This document shows positions 54,173-64,000 of a stretch of DNA of 64,000 nucleotides, one piece after another (the first letter of the stretch is position 1; every line of letters starts with the position of its first letter). A program made the translations under genes and the position numbers. The notes under the pieces were generated by a model that was not told the DNA's origin, made no database searches, and saw only the letters and a list, made by a program, of their open reading frames with translations. The stretch is from Kappaphycus alvarezii (Eukaryota; Rhodophyta; Florideophyceae; Gigartinales; Solieriaceae), in NCBI GenBank assembly GCA_002205965.3, contig NADL03000452.1, forward strand, positions 1 to 64,000, written 5' to 3'.

Positions 54173-55667
54173 TGTAATACAAAAAATGGTCCTCCCCTCA
54201 TTTAATACAGGAAATGGTCCTCCCTTCACGTAATACAGGAAATGGTCCTCCCTTCACGTAAGACAGGAAATGGTCTCCCTCGTGTAATCCAGCAACCTAC
54301 AACGATCCCGCCCCTAACTTCTCCAACCGTCATTTCCAAATTTACTTCCATTTTATCTAGATATTTTTATACTGTATTTAACCCTCTGAATCGACCCCGA
54401 ATCAAGTCCCTTTTCCCTTTTAGCTTACCTCCTCCTCCAAATTCGCCTTTTTTTGAGAAGAAGGGCGCAAATGCACTATTGCAAAATCCCTTGCAGATTT
54501 ATTTTACCTATTCCTAATCTATAGAACCTGCCCCGGGAGCCTATTTAAACCCCTTTATTCTAAGTTCCAAATGCCCCCGATCATTTTACTCATCACCCCT
54601 CTCCCCCACACACCCAAAGCACCCACATTGCCTCCTGTTCCCCAACTTCTATCACAATGAGCAACCTTCGCCCCTCTGTCCCTATTTCCAAAAACCGCCC
54701 TTCCCGTTCCATCAATGGCCTTCGTCTCGCCGCCTACGGGCCAACCGATGCCGACGACTACATCCGGCGGCAAACAAAGAAGCAAATCATCGAGTTCGTG
54801 CGCCGCCTCTTCATAGAAGAAGAAGCGAGGGAGGTAAGTCCGGGAGAGGCTGAGAAGGTCGAGGAGGAGAGCGGGGAGTCCTTCGAGGAATGGTTAGCCC
54901 CTGAGCTAGTGTACGAGGATCAGGAAGATGAGGATGAGGAGGATGAGGAGGATGAGGAGGATGAGGAGGATGAGGAGGATGAGGATGAGGAAGAAGAGGA
55001 TGAGGAGAGGAGGAGGATGAGGAGGATGAGGCAACAGGGGGCATGGAAAGTGTTGGACCGGTGGGGCCTGGAATAGAGAGTATGGATCAAGTTGTGCCCA
55101 CGATGGAACCGGATGGAGATATCTTTAGTAGTCTAGATATCTCCCAGGGGGAAATAGAGAGTTGTGAGCCATTCGCAGATATTTGTGGGGACTGCTTGGA
55201 CAGCATGGATATTTTAGAGGAGTTGTTTGGATCTGATTTAGAGAATGGGAAATAAGAGGACCAAATTAATTGTTAGTTTCTTAAGTATCTTTTGCTTAGA
55301 GTATATTGTCCACACAAAGTATTTTTATGCATTTCTTAGTATCTTCTGTAGTTTTGTTCGGACTTTAGGGGTAGCCAAAAGTCTATATAAGCTGAGTAAA
55401 CTGCTTCCTCATGGAGAGGTCAAGCAAGTTGGCAGACAACTTCAAGCCAAGTCCCGAGTAGTAGGAAGTTGAGAGTCAACTTCAGACCCAAGAAAACTTT
55501 TTCTTACGCTAGTCGCAGAGCGTCGGTGGTAGACCCTGCCCCTTTTATACTTGCTTGTAGCTTTCTCAACTCTCTTCTATATACACTCCCTTTTGTTCGT
55601 TCAACAATACCACGGCAGCACTTTTGTCGCTCGCAACACCTCCTTCTCAGGGTAATTGGTTCTGAGG
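54173..55667 (+). repeat. 3' LTR of gypsy B, truncated
   Basis: Starts TGTAATAC after the polypurine tract; four U3 units. Stops at TTCTGAGG (55667); the expected last ~30 bp are replaced by LINE sequence. Confidence 0.95.
54657..55255 (+). pseudogene. LTR-encoded acidic protein, frameshifted (gypsy B 3' LTR)
   Basis: Identical start to the intact copies, but one base is missing in the purine tract near 55004, so the acidic repeat runs into Arg-rich codons and a stop at 55074-55076. The C-terminus with DILEELFGS is intact in the other frame (55043-55255). Confidence 0.85.
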
Positions 55668-55689
55668 GTCGTACTTGGCGAAATGTGGC

Positions 55690-58240
55690 GGCGTGCGGAG
55701 GGGTGGGCAACAGTAACGTCGACGGCGATATCGGTACTGTGAAGCCCGTATGCAGCGGGTATGTAAATTCCATTCGTAGCACGGGGGACTCCGAATGCCC
55801 AGATGAGTCGGGAACCTGGTGGAGGAGCGGATGTTCGACGAGGGCGACGATCCCAATTTCCTTGCAGTAGCGGGGAAGAACGTTGCGGAGGATGTGGTGA
55901 CGACGAGTCATTCCGTCTTCGTATTTGCAGGTCAACGCGTGTTGACCACTTGGATCTAAGACGGGTGCGATGTCGGCCGAGCGGCGGGAGCAGAACGGAC
56001 AGCGAGTAGATCCAGGGAATAGCGCGATGCCGAGACGTAGAGCCAGAGCGACTTTCCAGGCGAAGAGGACATGTACGTACCGCGGTGGGGGTGAGGAAGC
56101 GAAGAGAAAACAGTCGATGCGGAGGATGTGCGCACGGAGAGGAGCCGTGCTCGGTCGTGGGCTGCCGCGGACGAGAACAAGCTATCGGACTTCGATAGCA
56201 TGAGTTCAGTTGTGATCGCAGACTGGAGCCTTTCGCCGGGGACCGGCGATGAACAACGCTCGAAAAGAGCCGTAGCTGTAAGCGACGAAGACAGCTGCGG
56301 GTGGCGGGAGGATAAGAGCGAGATGGCAGACCGAGGGATCTCTTCCAAGTGGCGGTCCTGGGAAAGGGTAAGCAGGTCGGAGATAAGTCGAAAAGAATCA
56401 ATTACAGATGCTGCGTATGCAGCCTCGGTAATGTCTGAAGTTTGCAGGAGACCTAGACCGCCCATTGAGAAGGGGAGAGAGGCTTGGAGCCAGGCTCGCT
56501 CTGGACAGGGCAGCTGCAATTGGTGGAACGCTTCCCTCTGCTTCTGATCGAAGCTAGCGGCGAGAACCGCAGATTGAGTGGAGGGAAGCGTACGCAGCAA
56601 GTGCATGACCTTGGAGGCGTTCGCGCAGAAGCGGTGTAAGTGGAAAGCCAATTGAGCATCATCCAAGTCTCGAAGGGATTGGAAGATGCGGTCAACTTCG
56701 TTTTGGCGGCCTGCGAAAAATTGGGAAACAAAAGCGTCCGAGCCAATCGGGGATCCCAGCACGATAAAACCAGGGGGGGTTGAAAAGGGGCAAGGAAGTG
56801 CCAAAGGGGAGTGGGAAGGGGAGAAGCCGTAAACTTGGGTCTTGGCAAGGTTGAGCTGGAACCCTAGTGGACCTCCTTCAAGCTGGATGAAACGGATGGC
56901 AGCAGCGGCTTGGGATCGAGGAAGAACAATGTTACCGTCATCTGCGTACCAAGCGTTCAGGGCAGGTGAGAACTTCTCCTGTAACGATAGCAAGAGCGGA
57001 TGGAGAGCCAGGGCAAAGAGCAAGGGACCGAGGGGATCACCTTGCTGAGTGCCCTCTGAACTACGGACATAGTAAAAGCAAGCTCTGTAGGAGCATCGTA
57101 ACAAGAGTGTACCCACCGTGCGAGGCCTGGGGCATGTGTCTGTACGGCTTCCAGAATGCGCTGGCGGGAGATGCAATTGAAAGCGTTGCGAGCATCTATC
57201 TGGACCAAGACGTGATCGTGGAACTCGGATCTCTGGGAAAGACGACGCACAGAATGAATTATTGCATCGGTGCCGTTCTTGACGCCTACCCCGACCTGAT
57301 GGGGCAGAAGGTAAGAGCGGATGGCGGGGGTGGCTTTGTGTGCCGCGAGCCTAGAAATTAGGCGTCGGTAGAGAAGCCCAACCGCAATCGGACGGATTCC
57401 CCCGTTTGGCTTCGGCAGCGCAGTAAGACGGCCTCCGCAGAAATACGGGCGGCACGCGGCCGGCAGATCGCTGTTCAAACAGAGGTTGAGGAACTTTGTC
57501 AGGGCATGTAGGCAATCCCTCGCGGGCGTGACCCCACCTGCCGGGCGAAGCAGCATTCGCAGGAACACTGGGGATAGACCATCGGCCCCAGGAGCGGTTG
57601 AAGGATCCAGGCTGTGAATGGCACGGCGGACATCCGAGACCGAGAACTTTAGCGCCGGAGGCAAACCGTGAGGGGGCATGGGAGTGATTGGGATGGGGGG
57701 GGGATGAAGTGAAGCCAAGGATTGAAAGGTAGCTTCGCTGGGGGAGAGTGGGGGATCGACTTGGAGAAGGGCTGCTGTGGCCCGGGAAGGGCTACCCCGG
57801 GAGAGGAAGCGACGGCATCTGCGAAGGGCCGTGTCAGGGCGGGCGAGGGTGGGAGGGGATGGAATCGGAGAGGGGGTGGCGGAGATGAACAACGAGGAGG
57901 CCTCATCGAAGAGGTCATCATAGAGGCGGCTAGAGGCCATGCGGATGCGGTCGACAAGGCTGGAGCAATTTTCCCTGCGGCGGCGGCCAAGAGCGCGGGG
58001 GCGGTTGTGTCGGAAAACCAACTTCGGGATGGCAAGAAGTTCCAGAAGGGCTCGAGTCCTGTGCTCTGGCGATGGAGCAGATATAACGCGGTACAAGGCA
58101 GCAAAGTATAAGTCGTAAGCCGCGGCTTGGACCGGGCGAGGAATGAAGGTGAGAACAGGGAAGGGGGCGGAGAGGAGGGAGCGGAAGGTGAGGGGTGACT
58201 GGGATGGTCCTGAAACTAGATTCACAGCTGGGAGATTCAT
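55690..58240 (-). pseudogene. LINE ORF2: reverse transcriptase, CCHC finger, nuclease-like domain
   Basis: ATG 58240 (in the ATGA overlap) opens a long frame to about 57085: basic N-terminus, then RT motifs STAPGADGLSP, LTALPKPNGGIRPIAVG and VLVQIDARNAFN (motif A Asp). A T-run one base short near 57078 shifts the frame; the rest reads EGTQQGDPLGPLLFALALHP (motif B), NAWYADDGNIV (catalytic YADD) and LNLAKTQVYG. A second shift near 56060 precedes CPFCSRRSAD...GQHALTC and the TRRHHILRNVL and VEHPLL segments. Order and C-terminal nuclease-like end match R2-type LINEs. Confidence 0.85.
58237..58240 (-). promoter_or_regulatory. ATGA stop-start overlap between LINE ORFs
   Basis: ATG of ORF2 and TGA of the preceding frame overlap by two bases, an arrangement used for reinitiation in some LINEs and viruses. 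Confidence 0.55.
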
Positions 58241-58643
58241 GCGTTAGGATCCATGTCGGCATCGGGGGCGGGAATGTGTTCGAGGAGACCATAGGGGTTG
58301 GTGTCTGCTGGTGTAGTAGGGAGCGGAGGGATGGGCGATTGGGCATTCGGGGCACCGACCGTAATCCAGCCATCCGTTTGAGGCGGAACAGGGGCAGTCT
58401 GGGTACGGCGGCGTTTGAATCCACCTGCCGCTGCTGGTGGGGGAGGCAGAGGGACTGCTCCAGGGAAACCAGGGAGGTCCGAAGTTTGGCAAGTATTTTC
58501 GTATCGATATCCCGGAGAGCGGTGGCGAAGGATCGAGCCGGAGACCATTTGCAATTGTCGTCTTCCAAGCGAGAGATTTCAGAACGCAGACCTTGCCATA
58601 CTGCAACGAGGTCATCAGCCGAGAGATCATTCTCTAGATCCAT
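58237..58643 (-). pseudogene. LINE ORF1, second part, frameshifted
   Basis: Begins MDLENDLSADDLVAVWQGLR (58643), helical and charged, then changes frame near 58485 into a Pro-rich segment (LPGFPGAVPLPPPPAAAGG, KRRRTQTAP) and ends DADMDPNA at a TGA (58239-58237). That stop overlaps the RT ORF start as ATGA. It may be the C-terminus of the 59404 ORF, since only a short gap separates them. Confidence 0.6.
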
Positions 58644-58693
58644 TATGCCGGAGAAGGTAAGCTTTGGTGCGTCAAAGTTGTCAGAATGCTGCG

Positions 58694-59404
58694 CTAGGTG
58701 CGGTAAGAGTCGTATGCAGCGTTGACCGTAGATAAGTCGCGCTCCGCCGCACAGATATAGAAGTGGTTCGGATCTGCGGATTGGATAATGGAGCAGGAAC
58801 CAGGGAATCCCCGGCAGAGATGGCGGCGAAACTGGGATGGGTTGTGGATCTGGAAGGTCGACGGAACAGAAACGCGAACGAAACGCTTCTGATTACCTCC
58901 GAAAAGGCCGCGGGTGGCATTGCGAACAGTGCCTGCAAACTTACGGGCTAGGCGGGCGTCGTCGAGATCGCGATGCTCAGTCAAGCCTTGACGACCGAGG
59001 GGCGGAAGCCGCCGAATAGGGTGGGTCCGCACCGGGGCTGGGGCCGCCGGAGCTTTGACTGCTCGCAGATACGGGGCCGGTGCTGTGGCCGCAGGATCCT
59101 CGTCAGGCGAGTTGGCGTCGGAAGCGGAAGGAGAACGGGGTGCGGAAACGTCAACGCCGACAAGCGCGTTAAGAATGTTCAGGACAGACCTAAACTGCGG
59201 GTTCTGGAAAGACGGCTTAAGCGCGTTGAACGTAGAGGTTTGCAGGGCGGATGCGAGGAAATGATCGGTTGATGCGGGGTCAGCAAGGTTCACAGCTCCG
59301 TCAAGCAGTGAGGCGGATTTAACCAAGAAATCCAGCGCAGCATGTGATAGAGCAACGACGGGGTTGCTGAGGGTGGCAGCGGGACGGTTTGTTTTCGGCG
59401 CCAT
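58694..59404 (-). CDS. LINE ORF1, first part
   Basis: 236 residues from ATG 59404. Ala/Pro-rich first half with a long helix-forming start (MAPKTNRPAATLSNPVVALS) and a SPSASDANSPDEDP linker; basic second half (RKFAGTVRNATRGLFGGNQK, SQFRRHLCRGF). No zinc knuckle or RRM motif seen. Position before the RT ORF suggests a nucleic-acid-binding ORF1 protein. Confidence 0.6.
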   Translation of the reverse strand: MAPKTNRPAATLSNPVVALSHAALDFLVKSASLLDGAVNLADPASTDHFLASALQTSTFNALKPSFQNPQFRSVLNILNALVGVDVSAPRSPSASDANSPDEDPAATAPAPYLRAVKAPAAPAPVRTHPIRRLPPLGRQGLTEHRDLDDARLARKFAGTVRNATRGLFGGNQKRFVRVSVPSTFQIHNPSQFRRHLCRGFPGSCSIIQSADPNHFYICAAERDLSTVNAAYDSYRT

Positions 59405-60903
59405 ATAGTGTGGTATGACGAGGGCTGGCCCAGGACCGATGAAGAAAGGGACCGAAGGGGCGGGACTGCACGTGCAGGCGCGAGATCACTCGGGTAGTCG
59501 GGAGATCACGAGTCACAGACACGAAATAGTGTTACCCGCGGGAGTAAATACTTGAAAAACAAAAAGAGAAAGCAACAAAACAAGAAGGATGAACGCGTTT
59601 CGCGAGAAGGAACCCGCGAGCGCTGGTGCGAGACGCACGCGGTGGCGGTCAGTACGGCGGAGACGACAAGAGGAAGGGGGATAGAGGCGACAGAGTTGCG
59701 GCTGGAACGAATTAAGATGAGACTCTTCAGGTAGCTGGTGTACCGTACCGTACGCTACAGAACAAAGGCCTTCAATAGCATCTCTCCACAACGCATTCCT
59801 GATGCCGTCCTAGACTTTGCACCGGGGATCGCGCGATGGGTTCACTACTGCTATGGGGATACCTCTTCTCTCATTCGGTTCATTCTCCGTATTAAGCGCT
59901 GATGGCACTCAACTGGGGGATCCGTTGGGGGCTCTGCTTTCCGCTCTCGCTCTCCAACCTCTCGTTCTCAAGTTCCAGGAGCAATTCCGGCCCCCGCTCG
60001 ACGCTTGGTATGCCGCGATGGGAACTTGGTCGTTCCCCGCTCGCAGGCCCTCGCGGATTGCAATTCTTCCAGGTCAGGGACAAGCCATCGGGTCCGCATA
60101 GAATATGACCAAAACCACGTCTACGGCCTCTCCTTTAATCCTTCTCCCCTCACTCTTCCCTGCCCCTTCTCCACGCCCGATGGCTTTACCGTTCTCGGCT
60201 CTCCCATTGGTTCCGATTCCTTCGTCAGCGCCGCATTCGACACCCGTCAAGCTGCAGTCGATCGCATCTTTGCCTGTCTTCAGTCCTTCGATGACGCCCA
60301 GATGGCCTACCACTTGCACCGTTTCTGCGAGCGCCTGTAAGGTTATTTATCTGCTGCGGACTCTCTCCCCCCACCAATCTACGGCTTTGGCCGTCAGCTT
60401 CGACCGGAAGCAGCGGGAGGCTTTCGCACAGATTCATGGTCCTTGCACCGACTCCGAATGGGAGCAAGCCTGCCTTCCTATTTCCTACGGTGGTCTCGGC
60501 ATTCCTCTCGCTTCTTCACTGAGTCCGCTTATGCGGCTTCGATGATTGATGTTTTCAGCCGTTTCTCAGATCTGCTCTCCTTCTCGGGAGACCTACACCT
60601 GGAGGAAGTGCCTCGGGCCGCGATCTCTTTATTATCTACCATTATCCAGATCTTTCTGCTTCCCTTTCGCCCGCTTCTCTGTTTCAGCGATGTCAAACGC
60701 CGGTCCCCGGCGAACGGATCCAGTCTTCTATCTCGTCTGAGCTTCACAGTTCGAAGTTTGATCGGATCTTCCGTTCATCCTCTGACCGCGACAGATCTCG
60801 CCTCCTATCCGTCCGTGAGTCGACCTCCTGTTCCGCTTTCTCAACTTTACCGCACCCTCACCGCGGCACCTATCTGTTTTCGCAAGCCTGTATAGTCGTT
60901 GTG

Positions 60904-61277
60904 CCGCAACACTCGCAGAGCGCGAGAAACATCGTCATTACGGCACTTACTGATATATCTTCCAAGAGTAAAACACCCAAACGTTTCCCCCTTACTGTAA
61001 CCAAAACGATATCCTCCTCTCCCCCGTCGGGATTGATATCTATGGCGCCTTGGGCGACGACGGCAAGGGTTTTTCCCGCCGCCTTGCTTCCTTCGCTGCT
61101 TCCCGTCGCGGTTCCTCCCTCAACAGGAGCTCCGCGGCTTCGTTACCCGTTTTGCATTTAGTCTCCAAATAACTAGGCGCGACAGGTTTCTACCCGCCGC
61201 CCGCATCCGTAGTTAATTTATGAATACCCTCCGCACGCCTCTGTACGACATTGTACAACCCATAAATATTTACCACC
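60904..61277 (+). mobile_element. Nested 5'-truncated LINE family-1 3' end
   Basis: About 374 bp matching 17403-17730 (from CCGCAACACTCGCAGAGCG to the ATTTACCACCAC tail), inserted in the LINE fragment between its HRGTY segment and SLRLSRALF. Both sides carry GTG (60901-60903 and 61278-61280), a minimal TSD. It itself holds a 39-bp insertion. Confidence 0.8.
60946..60996 (+). repeat. 39-bp LINE-tail insertion with 6-bp TSD
   Basis: Insert 60952-60990 (GATATATCTTCCAAGAG to ACGTTTCCCC) between CTTACT repeats (60946-60951 and 60991-60996). The homologous LINE at 17440 has a single CTTACT and no insert, giving an empty site. The insert is the 3' terminus of family-2 LINEs. Confidence 0.85.
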
Positions 61278-62015
61278 ACGTGTCTCTACGCCTCAGCCGC
61301 GCGCTTTTCTCTGGTCATGATCGATGTCCGGTATGTGCTCGCCGTTCCAACGACATCGCCCCGTTGCTCGATCCCCTGGGCAAACATGCCCTCACCTGTA
61401 AGTACGACGATGGGGCAGACTCGTCGCCATAATGTTTTGCACAACGCTCTCCATCGTTACTGTAAGGAGCTTGGAATTTCTGGCCTTCTTGAACATCTGC
61501 TTCCTCCCCTTCCCCCTTCGTACTCTCCCGCGTCCGTCCTTCGCATATATCTTTATATCCCTGGCGCATACGGCCTCGACCAGAAGGATATCGCTTTGGA
61601 TTTCACCGTTGCCCATCCACAGGTCACTTCTCGCGTTTCCCAGGGTGCCCTGTCTGGCGGCGCAGCTGCCTCTATGGCTGAACGTGCGAAACACACGCAC
61701 TACGGTCCAGTCTGCCACACGAATGATATACGGCTTCTTCCTCTTGGTATTGATGTGTTCGGTGCCCTTGGGGCCGAGGGTGCGACTTTCTTCCGGCGCC
61801 TTTCTACGTTCGCTGCTGCCCGTCGAGGCACCACTCCCCAATGGGAGCTGCACCTTCTATCACGCGCTTTGTTTTCTGCTTGCATGGGTTGCAAGCGCGT
61901 CAGGTTCTTACCAGACGCATTTCCGATAAGTTTCTCTCTCATCCTCCTTCGCATGTTATTTTCTCTGTCATCCCCCTCAACATGTTCTCCCGCATGCTTT
62001 CTCCACACCCCGTAA

Positions 62016-62847
62016 AGATTCCACACACAACGAAAGCCACCTTTAATGATCACTACTCAGGAGACCGTTAGCGCAATACAGACATTCATACTAACGCTTT
62101 GCTCTCAATCTTCCTTACAACCTTTCTCCTTCCCTCCTAGACTGCCCTTCTCAAACCTTCATTCTGCCACGCTCGGCCCTTGCGCCGCATTAGGCGCGGG
62201 CGCCAGGCACTCATATTCTCGCGCGTCTTACGGATCGCGCACTTCCATCTACGGGGCTCTAGTTGCATCGGCTAGGGATATGGCCTTCTCAAGAGGTAGT
62301 TTCTTCCGTGCCGTGAAGGCTCCTACCCTAGACCAAGTACCGCAACGCTCAGTGCACCCTGCCGCACTCAGGCCTGGCGATTATCCCGCCAGCATGGGAG
62401 GGTTCCGGAGCCAAACAGTCCTGCTGGTCGTACCCAGGGCCGTTCCTCTGGAACAGTTCTTTTCGCCGCCGTCGCTTTCTGTAGTTATCGCGCTTAAAGC
62501 GGAAGTTTTTCAAGCGATTAAACCCATGGCTCGCCGCGGTTGTGATGGAAGATTTTTTCTTCCCCCTTCTGCTGGACATCGCACTACCTCCACAACGCCC
62601 AAGACAGCACTTTGCTGCTCTTCACTTGGCCACTGTCTGAAGTTCAAGTGAGTGCAAGTAATCCAAGGGTCAAAAATCCGTGTCTACCCAACCCCTCACG
62701 CCCGTCACCGTCTGGTGATGAGCAGCCCCTATCTTCCGTGGAAGCCGCCCCTATCACAAATACCACTGAAGGCGTCTATGGGCAGACGTCAGCTACGCGC
62801 GCGGGCGAGGTTAGGAGAGCTCGGATTTTGCGACTAATTTGGAACTA
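62016..62847. other. Spacer with an unassigned ORF
   Basis: A 201-codon frame from ATG 62046 has mixed composition and no motif I recognise; it starts inside LINE 3' sequence. I do not claim it as a gene. Confidence 0.35.
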
Positions 62848-63721
62848 ATGGTAGCTATCGGAGACTTGTCGCAAACGTATCTGAACATTGTCCGTCCGAT
62901 TTACGTATTTCTTAGGAACAACCAAGATGTGCGACTGAGAGGTTACGCCTTACCCCCTGATATGGAATATCGACTGGTCCCATATTCCTTATGGGAACCT
63001 TATGTTTCCCCGCCACAAATTGGGAACGTTGAGGGTGGCGAAGATCCTCCCGAAGCAGTGATGATGACGAGGAGGACCTTCGGGAGACAACAACCCGCCC
63101 AGAAGAGGTTCTGGTAGTCGCCCAAGAGGACCTCGTGCAGGTCCCAGTACGTCAGGAAGGTAGTGGCCATTCATCGGGACAGCCCACCATTCGTCTCTAG
63201 CCCTCCTTCACAACCATGCACAGCATACAGTTGGTAGAAGAAGATTATCTTTTTGGTTGCGCAATATCTCCGAGGACGCGAATGATGCGCAAGTCATTTC
63301 TTCTTTCATGATAAGCATCTTTTTATGTTTTTCGGGCGCTACATGGACCGCACTTATCTTACGAAGATTCATTCTTGATGATGCGTGTCTTCTTTTCTTA
63401 TCGGCATCCATTCCTCCGGCATCTTCCAGAAGAGTTTGCATATCATATATATTTTTTCACTCTTGGAAGATTCGGAATAGTCACGTAAGAAGAATGTATG
63501 CAACCCCACCTCGATGTTACCAAGCCAATATATGAGGCTATGCTACAAAGTGAGGTACCAGTAATGCAAACTTACATCTTTGAAGCATGACGTTAGTAAT
63601 CAGTTGCGACCGTACCCGTTTGAAAGACCTTACATTTTATCAGTAATACAGCGAACACTACCAGAAAAAGAAGAAGAACAATGAAGAGGAGTCGGGACGA
63701 TCGTCTTGAGCGGAAGGGCGT
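62848..63721 (+). pseudogene. Third gypsy fragment: duplicated post-integrase region
   Basis: Matches copy A 8009-8885: end of repeat 1 (GDLSQTYLNIVRPIYVFL), the Gly/Pro linker, and repeat 2 (RNISEDANDAQVISSFMIS to RPYIL), with substitutions and frameshifts (stop after 63114, others near 63335 and 63476). It reaches the polypurine tract position and stops where the LTR should begin. It agrees with copy B, not A, at the T near 8370. From a somewhat diverged element. Confidence 0.8.
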
Positions 63722-64000
63722 GATTTGCGCAAATTCGCACACGAAAAAAATCTAGATGAGGACCATAATTGTAAACAGTATCGGAATTGGGAAGATATTT
63801 TTAATTTGGATGAGTGTGGCAAACTCATCGGTTGATATTTTTATTTTAGGACACGCTGTCGTAATAGATGTCAGTACAGTTCCAGGTTCTGGGTGATACT
63901 ACGAGTGACTCTGAAAGGTCTATAAAATGTCCACATTAATTACCACCACTGGCTAATGGGTGGCTGGCATGGGTATGGCACCTAGATATTTACTTTGAGG
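63722..64000. other. Non-coding end of window
   Basis: Nothing recognised. Confidence 0.4.

Larger units (their letters stand above)
46569..55667 (+). mobile_element. Ty3/gypsy LTR retrotransposon, copy B
   Basis: Internal region nearly identical to copy A. 5' LTR 46569-48096; 3' LTR from 54173, cut off at 55667 about 30 bp before its expected end. No TSD can be tested because the right edge is lost. Pol has its own private indels plus two lesions shared with A. The integrase C-terminus and both post-integrase repeats are in one open frame here. Confidence 0.95.
55668..59520 (-). mobile_element. LINE family-1, most complete copy
   Basis: A non-LTR retrotransposon on the minus strand: ORF1 region (59404-58237), ORF2 with RT, CCHC finger and nuclease-like end (58240 to about 55690). 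The 3' end is lost at the junction with gypsy B: the sequence stops where the copy at 16830-17728 continues for about 350 bp. The 5' edge is uncertain, somewhere between 59405 and 59760. No AP-type endonuclease is seen upstream of RT. Frameshifts make it inactive. Confidence 0.85.
59761..62015 (+). pseudogene. LINE family-1 related fragment with nested insertions
   Basis: Plus strand, starting at RT motif A (KAFNSISPQRIPDAVLDFAPGIARW) and running through GDPLGALLSALALQP, a damaged YADD (WYAAMG), VYGLSF, the region after RT, CPVCARRSND...GKHALTC (61325-61410), TRRHNVLHNAL, and the C-terminal domain RIYLYIPGAYGLDQKDIALDFTV, AERAKHTHYG, GIDVFGALGAEGATFFRRL. It is a different subfamily from the 55668 copy. 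Frameshifts throughout. An insertion at about 60904-61277 interrupts the segment before the finger. 5' truncated. Confidence 0.8.

Noticed and set aside
57722..58111. Plus-strand ORFs opposite the LINE
   Set aside because: Shadow frames of the minus-strand RT and ORF1 with no motifs.
62046..62651. 201-codon ORF
   Set aside because: Starts inside LINE 3' sequence, no motif, composition not clearly coding.

Overview
Eukaryotic nuclear DNA, dominated by retrotransposons and poor in genes. The intron-less animal-type haem peroxidase, the intron-less FG-GAP protein, and the mix of Ty3/gypsy elements, endonuclease-bearing LINEs and a Helitron relic would fit a red seaweed genome (Chondrus-like). 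This assignment is an inference; nothing in the window proves it. I found no tRNA, rRNA or CRISPR array.

Layout. 1-1307: short palindromes, a LINE relic and a piece of an old LTR. 1308-10399: Ty3/gypsy copy A with two ~1.5 kb LTRs and a CCTTC target-site duplication (TSD). 10660-14570: decayed Helitron. 14840-17740: LINE fragments, one with a 10-bp TSD. 18337-19952: secreted FG-GAP/ASPIC protein gene, frameshifted. 20-27 kb: gene-free DNA with LINE tails. 27912-29588: intact haem peroxidase, the one clearly functional host gene. 29.8-32.0 kb: two LINE 3' ends tail to tail and a reverse solo LTR with ACTAT TSD. 33571-35047: a diverged LTR. 36.47-38.65 kb: an AT-rich, fully decayed gypsy body. 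38.65-45.5 kb: no recognisable gene. 45.7-46.5 kb: two short ORFs of uncertain status. 46569-55667: gypsy copy B, nearly identical inside to A, its last LTR cut short. 55668-59520: the most complete LINE (minus strand). 59761-62015: a second LINE fragment with two nested insertions. 62848-63721: a third gypsy fragment.

The most interesting system is the gypsy family. Each LTR carries, in its U3 part and upstream of the main TATA box, its own TATA-like box and a 199-codon ORF for a very acidic protein. The ORF is intact in two copies (47056-47655 and 30986-31585). A strongly diverged LTR at 34 kb keeps the same layout and the same C-terminal DI-x-EELFGS motif, with several synonymous codon changes, as expected if the protein was selected. 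The same elements carry, after integrase, a tandem duplication of a ~128-residue domain I cannot assign. Gag-protease and Pol are joined by a TAATG stop-start overlap, and the LINE uses an ATGA overlap between its ORFs. Copies A and B share two single-base lesions that the old relic appears to lack, so both probably descend from one already defective source.

The LINEs end in a CCHC finger plus a PD-(D/E)XK-like nuclease and have no visible AP-endonuclease, as in R2-type elements. Two LINE families share a short C-rich 3' terminus; a ~39-bp insertion made only of this terminus sits in another LINE copy with a clean paralogous empty site.
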